A stretch of DNA of 8,601 bases. Source: an uncultured Treponema sp. (lineage in GTDB: Bacteria; Spirochaetota; Spirochaetia; Treponematales; Treponemataceae). Position numbers and translations under genes: made by a program. The stretch is taken from contig CALELJ010000175.1 in NCBI GenBank assembly GCA_937902445.1, positions 1 to 8,601 of the forward strand. The letters run 5' to 3'. Below, piece after piece: positions 6,134-8,601 of this stretch. Every line of letters begins with the position of its first letter. Positions within the stretch are counted from its first letter, which is position 1. Below the pieces are notes generated by a model that saw nothing but the letters and a program-made list of their open reading frames with translations, was not told the DNA's origin and did not search any database.

Positions 6134-6238
6134 GGTGCTGACTACGGCTTCAAGCCCTGACTATTTATTTACCAACACTTTTAAAATAAAAAAAGCTTAG
6201 TAAGTTATTACTAAGCTTTACGCCCCTTACTGGGCTTG
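6134..6238. repeat. Direct repeat copy 1: terminator plus tRNA 3'-end fragment
   Basis: This ~105-bp unit runs from GGTGCTGACTACGGCTTC to TGGGCTTG and matches 6282-6387 with few differences. It contains a full hairpin terminator (6192-6219) and an exact copy (6221-6238 plus the preceding bases) of the last part of tRNA-Asn, on the minus strand CAAGCCCAGTAAGGGGCG. There is no 5' tRNA half, so it is not a functional tRNA. The 43 bp to the next copy (6239-6281) are GC-rich, with GTCAGC/GCTGAC inverted arms (6257-6262, 6285-6290), and hold no gene. Confidence 0.82.
6192..6219 (-). terminator. Duplicated copy of the tRNA terminator hairpin
   Basis: AAAGCTTAGTAA (6192-6203), loop GTTA, TTACTAAGCTTT (6208-6219): a perfect 12-bp stem with a T-rich tail on the minus strand. 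It is the duplicate of the terminator behind tRNA-Asn and would act as a second stop for read-through toward the bactofilin operon. Confidence 0.75.
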
Positions 6239-6281
6239 CCCTCTGGGCCGGCCTACGTCAGCTCCTCCCTCGCACCTGCTC

Positions 6282-6387
6282 GGCGCTGACTACGGCTTCA
6301 AGCCCTGACTATATATTTACCTGCACTTTTTAAAATAAAAAAAGCTTAGTAAGTTAATACTAAGCTTTACGCCCCTTACTGGGCTTG
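6282..6387. repeat. Direct repeat copy 2, overlapping the 3' end of tRNA-Asn
   Basis: This ~106-bp second copy starts at GGCGCTGACTACGGCTTC, 148 bp after the first. It includes the tRNA terminator and runs 18 bp into the tRNA gene (6370-6387). The repeat boundary inside the tRNA T-arm/acceptor region resembles the arrangement left at tRNA attachment sites or by slipped duplication; no integrase is visible. Confidence 0.8.
6336..6368 (-). terminator. Intrinsic terminator of tRNA-Asn
   Basis: AAAGCTTAGTA (6341-6351), loop AGTTAA, TACTAAGCTTT (6358-6368): a perfect 11-bp stem followed on the minus strand by a run of T. It begins 2 nt after the tRNA 3' end. Confidence 0.85.
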
Positions 6388-6442
6388 AACCAGTGACACA
6401 TGGATTAACAGTCCATTGCTCTACCAACTGAGCTAAAGGAGC
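6370..6442 (-). tRNA. tRNA-Asn (anticodon GTT)
   Basis: The 73-nt cloverleaf reads on the minus strand as follows. Acceptor GCTCCTT pairs with AAGGGGC, with one G-T pair. The D arm is GCTC/GAGC around AGTTGGTA. The anticodon arm is ATGGA/TCCAT with loop CTGTTAA (anticodon GTT, A at position 37). The variable loop is GTGTC and the T arm ACTGG/CCAGT with TTCAAGC. The discriminator base is G, as usual for Asn. The CCA end is not encoded. It decodes AAC and AAU. A strong promoter lies upstream and a terminator directly downstream, so it is a single-gene unit. Confidence 0.95.
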
Positions 6443-6465
6443 ATCGATTTCTCGAAGATGTTCAT

Positions 6466-6494
6466 ATATTAATTAATTAGAAAAAAAATGTCAA
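6466..6494 (-). promoter_or_regulatory. Promoter of tRNA-Asn
   Basis: On the minus strand a perfect TTGACA (6489-6494), 17-bp A/T spacer with T8, then TAATAT (6466-6471). The expected start leaves a leader of about 17 nt before the tRNA 5' end, to be removed by RNase P. Confidence 0.7.
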
Positions 6495-6527
6495 TAGTAT
6501 AATCTGAAAATTAAACTTTTTTTTCGG

Positions 6528-6605
6528 AAAAAAAATCCGTGCAACCATGGCATGAAAAGTTCCGGGGGAAATACCCCAGAAGTTCTCCACATCATGGATG
6601 CACGG
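6528..6605 (-). terminator. Large nested-hairpin terminator of the FlgD-Ig/OmpA gene
   Basis: Outer arms CCGTGCAACCATG (6537-6549) and CATGGATGCACGG (6593-6605) pair over 13 bp with one mismatch. Inside, GAAAAGTTCCGGGG and CCCCAGAAGTTCTC form a second imperfect stem around a small loop (6568-6573). On the minus strand the outer stem is followed by A and T8 (6528-6535). It lies about 20 bp after the stop at 6624-6626. The 69-nt structure is longer than usual for an intrinsic terminator. Confidence 0.75.
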
Positions 6606-6623
6606 TTTTCCGTCTATTCAATC

Positions 6624-8601
6624 TTATTTCTGAAGAATGAATTCAACACGGCGGTTCTTCCAGTTGACATCGCTGTTCTTGCGGTCTGCTACTGGTTCAG
6701 TACCACCCTTACCTTCAGAAGAAAGGCGGGAATCCTTTACACCAAGCTTGACGATCTGATTCTTTACGTATTCTGCACGTGCTGTAGAAAGTGGAATAAG
6801 TTCCTTTGTTTCTTCATCGGCATTGTCAGTAACACGGTTTGCATGTCCTACAACAGTAACCTTATAATCCTTGAACTTGTTGAGGATTTCTGCAACACGC
6901 TTGAGGATACGCTGGTTGTTGTCAGCCTGTGCCTGTGTGATACCCTTTTCCTTCACGTTGCCCTTTGCATCAAGCTTCTGAACACCGAAGTCTGCGGCAT
7001 TGGCACGGAAGATGATTGATGGAATCTGCATCTTGAGCTTATCACCATCCTGAATGATAAGAACGTCAACATTGATGACACCCTTGAATGTAGAATGCAT
7101 TCCAAGTTCATCATATGCCTCAAGAATATATGGATAGTCTTCAGCAGACTGAACGATTTCACCATTGTTACCACGACCATCCCAGACAAGGCGTTCTGTC
7201 ATGACAGTTTTACCCGCAGTCTTCCAGAATGGGCTCAATGGTTTCTTTTCATCCTTGATAGGATTGTAAATTGTGAAAGACCAGTTCTTGAGTCCGGCAA
7301 CAGACTTGCACTTGAGCTGAACAAAGAGGTCGTCATCATTGCCGTCATTGTCAGGACTGAAGTATGCAGGAGCAGTCTTTACACTGAGAACAGGAGCCTG
7401 TGTCGTACAGATGAACTTTGAAGTCTCCGCATCAACAATATTACCTTTCACATATTCAATGTGAAGCTTACCGCTGAAAATTCCTTCAGCAACATTTCCA
7501 TCAGCTGTATCACCGGCCCAGTTGATTGTTGCAGGAAGGTTTTTCTGATCCTTGTCAGAGAACTGCTTTACGCTTGTTCCCTTCTCATTTACAACATCGA
7601 ACTTCCATGAAGCAATTCCTTCGGCAAGTGATGTCTTTATGTCAAACTTCTGGACATCGAGAACAGAATCTCCGTTAGGAGACATTCCCTTGAGTTCAGC
7701 AGTCACATAGGCGATTACAGGTCTTGCATCAACTGTGATTTCATCAATCGAAGCACTTCCCTTGTTTCCGGCTACATCAGAAGCAAAAACAACAAGTGAG
7801 TACTTTCCGTTGGCAACCTTATTTCCGTTGTCATCAGTTCCGTCCCAGTCAAAATTCTTTGCACTGTCATTTTCCCATGTGATTGTCTTAACTGCCTTTT
7901 TCTTAGAATCACGGATTTCAGCAGTCCAGAGTTCTTCCTTAGTAGACTTCTCAACCTTTACAGGAAGAATTTTCTTTGTGCTTGTTTCTTCAGGAGAGAA
8001 CACAACATAAGGAACACTGAGATCAATTGCAGGAGCTACAGAGTCCAGGATGAGTTTTCCGGATTCAGCAGAAGCCTCAGTACCACTGTTTGCAACAGTC
8101 TTGATCTTTACAATGTAATCTCCGTCAGCACATCTTGTTCCGTTGTCAGAAAGACCATCCCAGATGATCGATGAAGGAATCTTTCCCTCGCCCTTGAATG
8201 TCTTAACGGCATTGCCCTTTGAAACAACCGAAACTTCATAAGACTTGATTCCGCTTGAAGCATTTACGACAGGAGTAATTGTAACCTTATCCTGAACTCC
8301 ATCACCGTTTGGAGAGAAGGCATTTGGAGATACTGAAACAGCAAGTTCTGTCTTGCTTGTATCAAGAGTGAATTCTGAAGTTTCAACAGTTCTTTTGTTT
8401 CCTGCAAGCTCAGTAACCTCGAGAACGTACTTGTACTTGTTATCCTTAAACTGACCGTCTTCACCAAGACCATTCCAGTCTACAGTCGATGGAAGATAAG
8501 AACCAAAGTTGTACTGCTTTACAACCTTTCCCTGTGGATCAACAATCTTTCCAACCCAGTTTTTTGGACCTGTGAAAGAATTTTCATTGCCCGCCTGCTG
8601 G
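6624..8601 (-). CDS. Tandem FlgD-Ig-like domain protein with C-terminal OmpA domain, N-terminus beyond window
   Basis: The frame is open from the right edge to TAA 6624-6626, giving 659 visible residues. A GTG at 8003 is internal and not the start. Five repeats of about 100 residues resemble FlgD Ig-like beta domains, each with a WxG turn: VDWNGLGEDG, IIWDGLSDNG, FDWDGTDDNG, INWAGDTADG and LVWDGRGNNG. Between them are FSPNGDGVQD, the degenerate FSPEETSTKK, MSPNGDSVLD and FSPDNDGNDD, a motif seen in surface and gliding-type proteins. The last ~140 residues are an OmpA domain: IPSIIFRANAADF, VVGHANRVTD, LSTARAEYVKNQI, NRRVEF. The position after GHA that is Asp in DAP-binding OmpA proteins is Asn; the later Arg is kept. 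It is probably a large periplasmic or surface protein tied to the cell wall. Promoter and signal peptide lie outside the window. Confidence 0.85.
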   Translation of the reverse strand, partial: QQAGNENSFTGPKNWVGKIVDPQGKVVKQYNFGSYLPSTVDWNGLGEDGQFKDNKYKYVLEVTELAGNKRTVETSEFTLDTSKTELAVSVSPNAFSPNGDGVQDKVTITPVVNASSGIKSYEVSVVSKGNAVKTFKGEGKIPSSIIWDGLSDNGTRCADGDYIVKIKTVANSGTEASAESGKLILDSVAPAIDLSVPYVVFSPEETSTKKILPVKVEKSTKEELWTAEIRDSKKKAVKTITWENDSAKNFDWDGTDDNGNKVANGKYSLVVFASDVAGNKGSASIDEITVDARPVIAYVTAELKGMSPNGDSVLDVQKFDIKTSLAEGIASWKFDVVNEKGTSVKQFSDKDQKNLPATINWAGDTADGNVAEGIFSGKLHIEYVKGNIVDAETSKFICTTQAPVLSVKTAPAYFSPDNDGNDDDLFVQLKCKSVAGLKNWSFTIYNPIKDEKKPLSPFWKTAGKTVMTERLVWDGRGNNGEIVQSAEDYPYILEAYDELGMHSTFKGVINVDVLIIQDGDKLKMQIPSIIFRANAADFGVQKLDAKGNVKEKGITQAQADNNQRILKRVAEILNKFKDYKVTVVGHANRVTDNADEETKELIPLSTARAEYVKNQIVKLGVKDSRLSSEGKGGTEPVADRKNSDVNWKNRRVEFILQK

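Noticed and set aside
6221..6238. Second tRNA gene
   Set aside because: Only the last 18 nt of tRNA-Asn are present; the D and anticodon arms are missing.
5858..6369. Riboswitch or small protein gene in the repeat district
   Set aside because: All recognisable structure is explained by the repeats and terminators; no start codon with an RBS and long frame is present.
6552..7019. 155-residue plus-strand open frame
   Set aside because: It lies opposite the OmpA domain of the FlgD-Ig protein and has no RBS or recognisable motif.

Overview
The window looks like a Treponema-type spirochete (Spirochaetota) chromosome fragment joined at its left end to unrelated DNA. Support for a spirochete: two OmpA-family envelope proteins whose peptidoglycan-binding loops are of the GHTA and GHAN kind, a small bactofilin followed by an exported TPR protein and MtaB, and very compact gene packing. 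No 16S or other species marker is present, so the genus is an inference. Bases 1 to about 760 are visibly richer in G and C and encode the start of a membrane-anchored SPFH/Band 7 protein that looks more like a Firmicutes-type gene. The change coincides with the cut-off GGDEF part of a GGDEF-EAL protein, so a chimeric contig join (or a real rearrangement) lies near 745-800.

Layout. 1-742 (-): SPFH protein, C-terminus off the window. 796-1746 (+): end of a GGDEF domain plus a complete EAL phosphodiesterase domain. 1741-2154 (-): membrane-anchored Holliday-junction-resolvase-related nuclease, divergent from 2186-3427 (+), an exported OmpA-like protein; the two genes share overlapping -10 boxes. 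3414-5857 (-): a tight operon of bactofilin (frameshifted), exported TPR protein and MtaB tRNA methylthiotransferase, with a good promoter at 5864-5892. 5894-6387: a non-coding repeat district with two and a half copies of a 97-bp unit with two hairpins, followed by two copies of a ~105-bp unit carrying a terminator and the last 18 nt of a tRNA gene. 6370-6442 (-): tRNA-Asn(GTT) with its own promoter. 6528-6605: a large nested hairpin terminator for the gene at 6624-8601 (-), which encodes tandem FlgD-Ig-like domains ending in an OmpA domain and has its N-terminus off the window.

How it fits together. Most protein genes concern the cell envelope: two OmpA-type proteins, a bactofilin scaffold and an exported TPR protein. 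MtaB (tRNA t6A37 methylthiolation) is co-transcribed with the envelope genes. Both convergent gene pairs overlap at their 3' ends with no intrinsic terminator between them. The most notable observations are the replacement of the DAP-binding Asp in both OmpA domains, the one-base frameshift in the bactofilin, two nearly leaderless promoters, the 97-bp hairpin repeat array, and the duplicated 3' end of tRNA-Asn. I saw no clearly new defence, CRISPR or mobile system.
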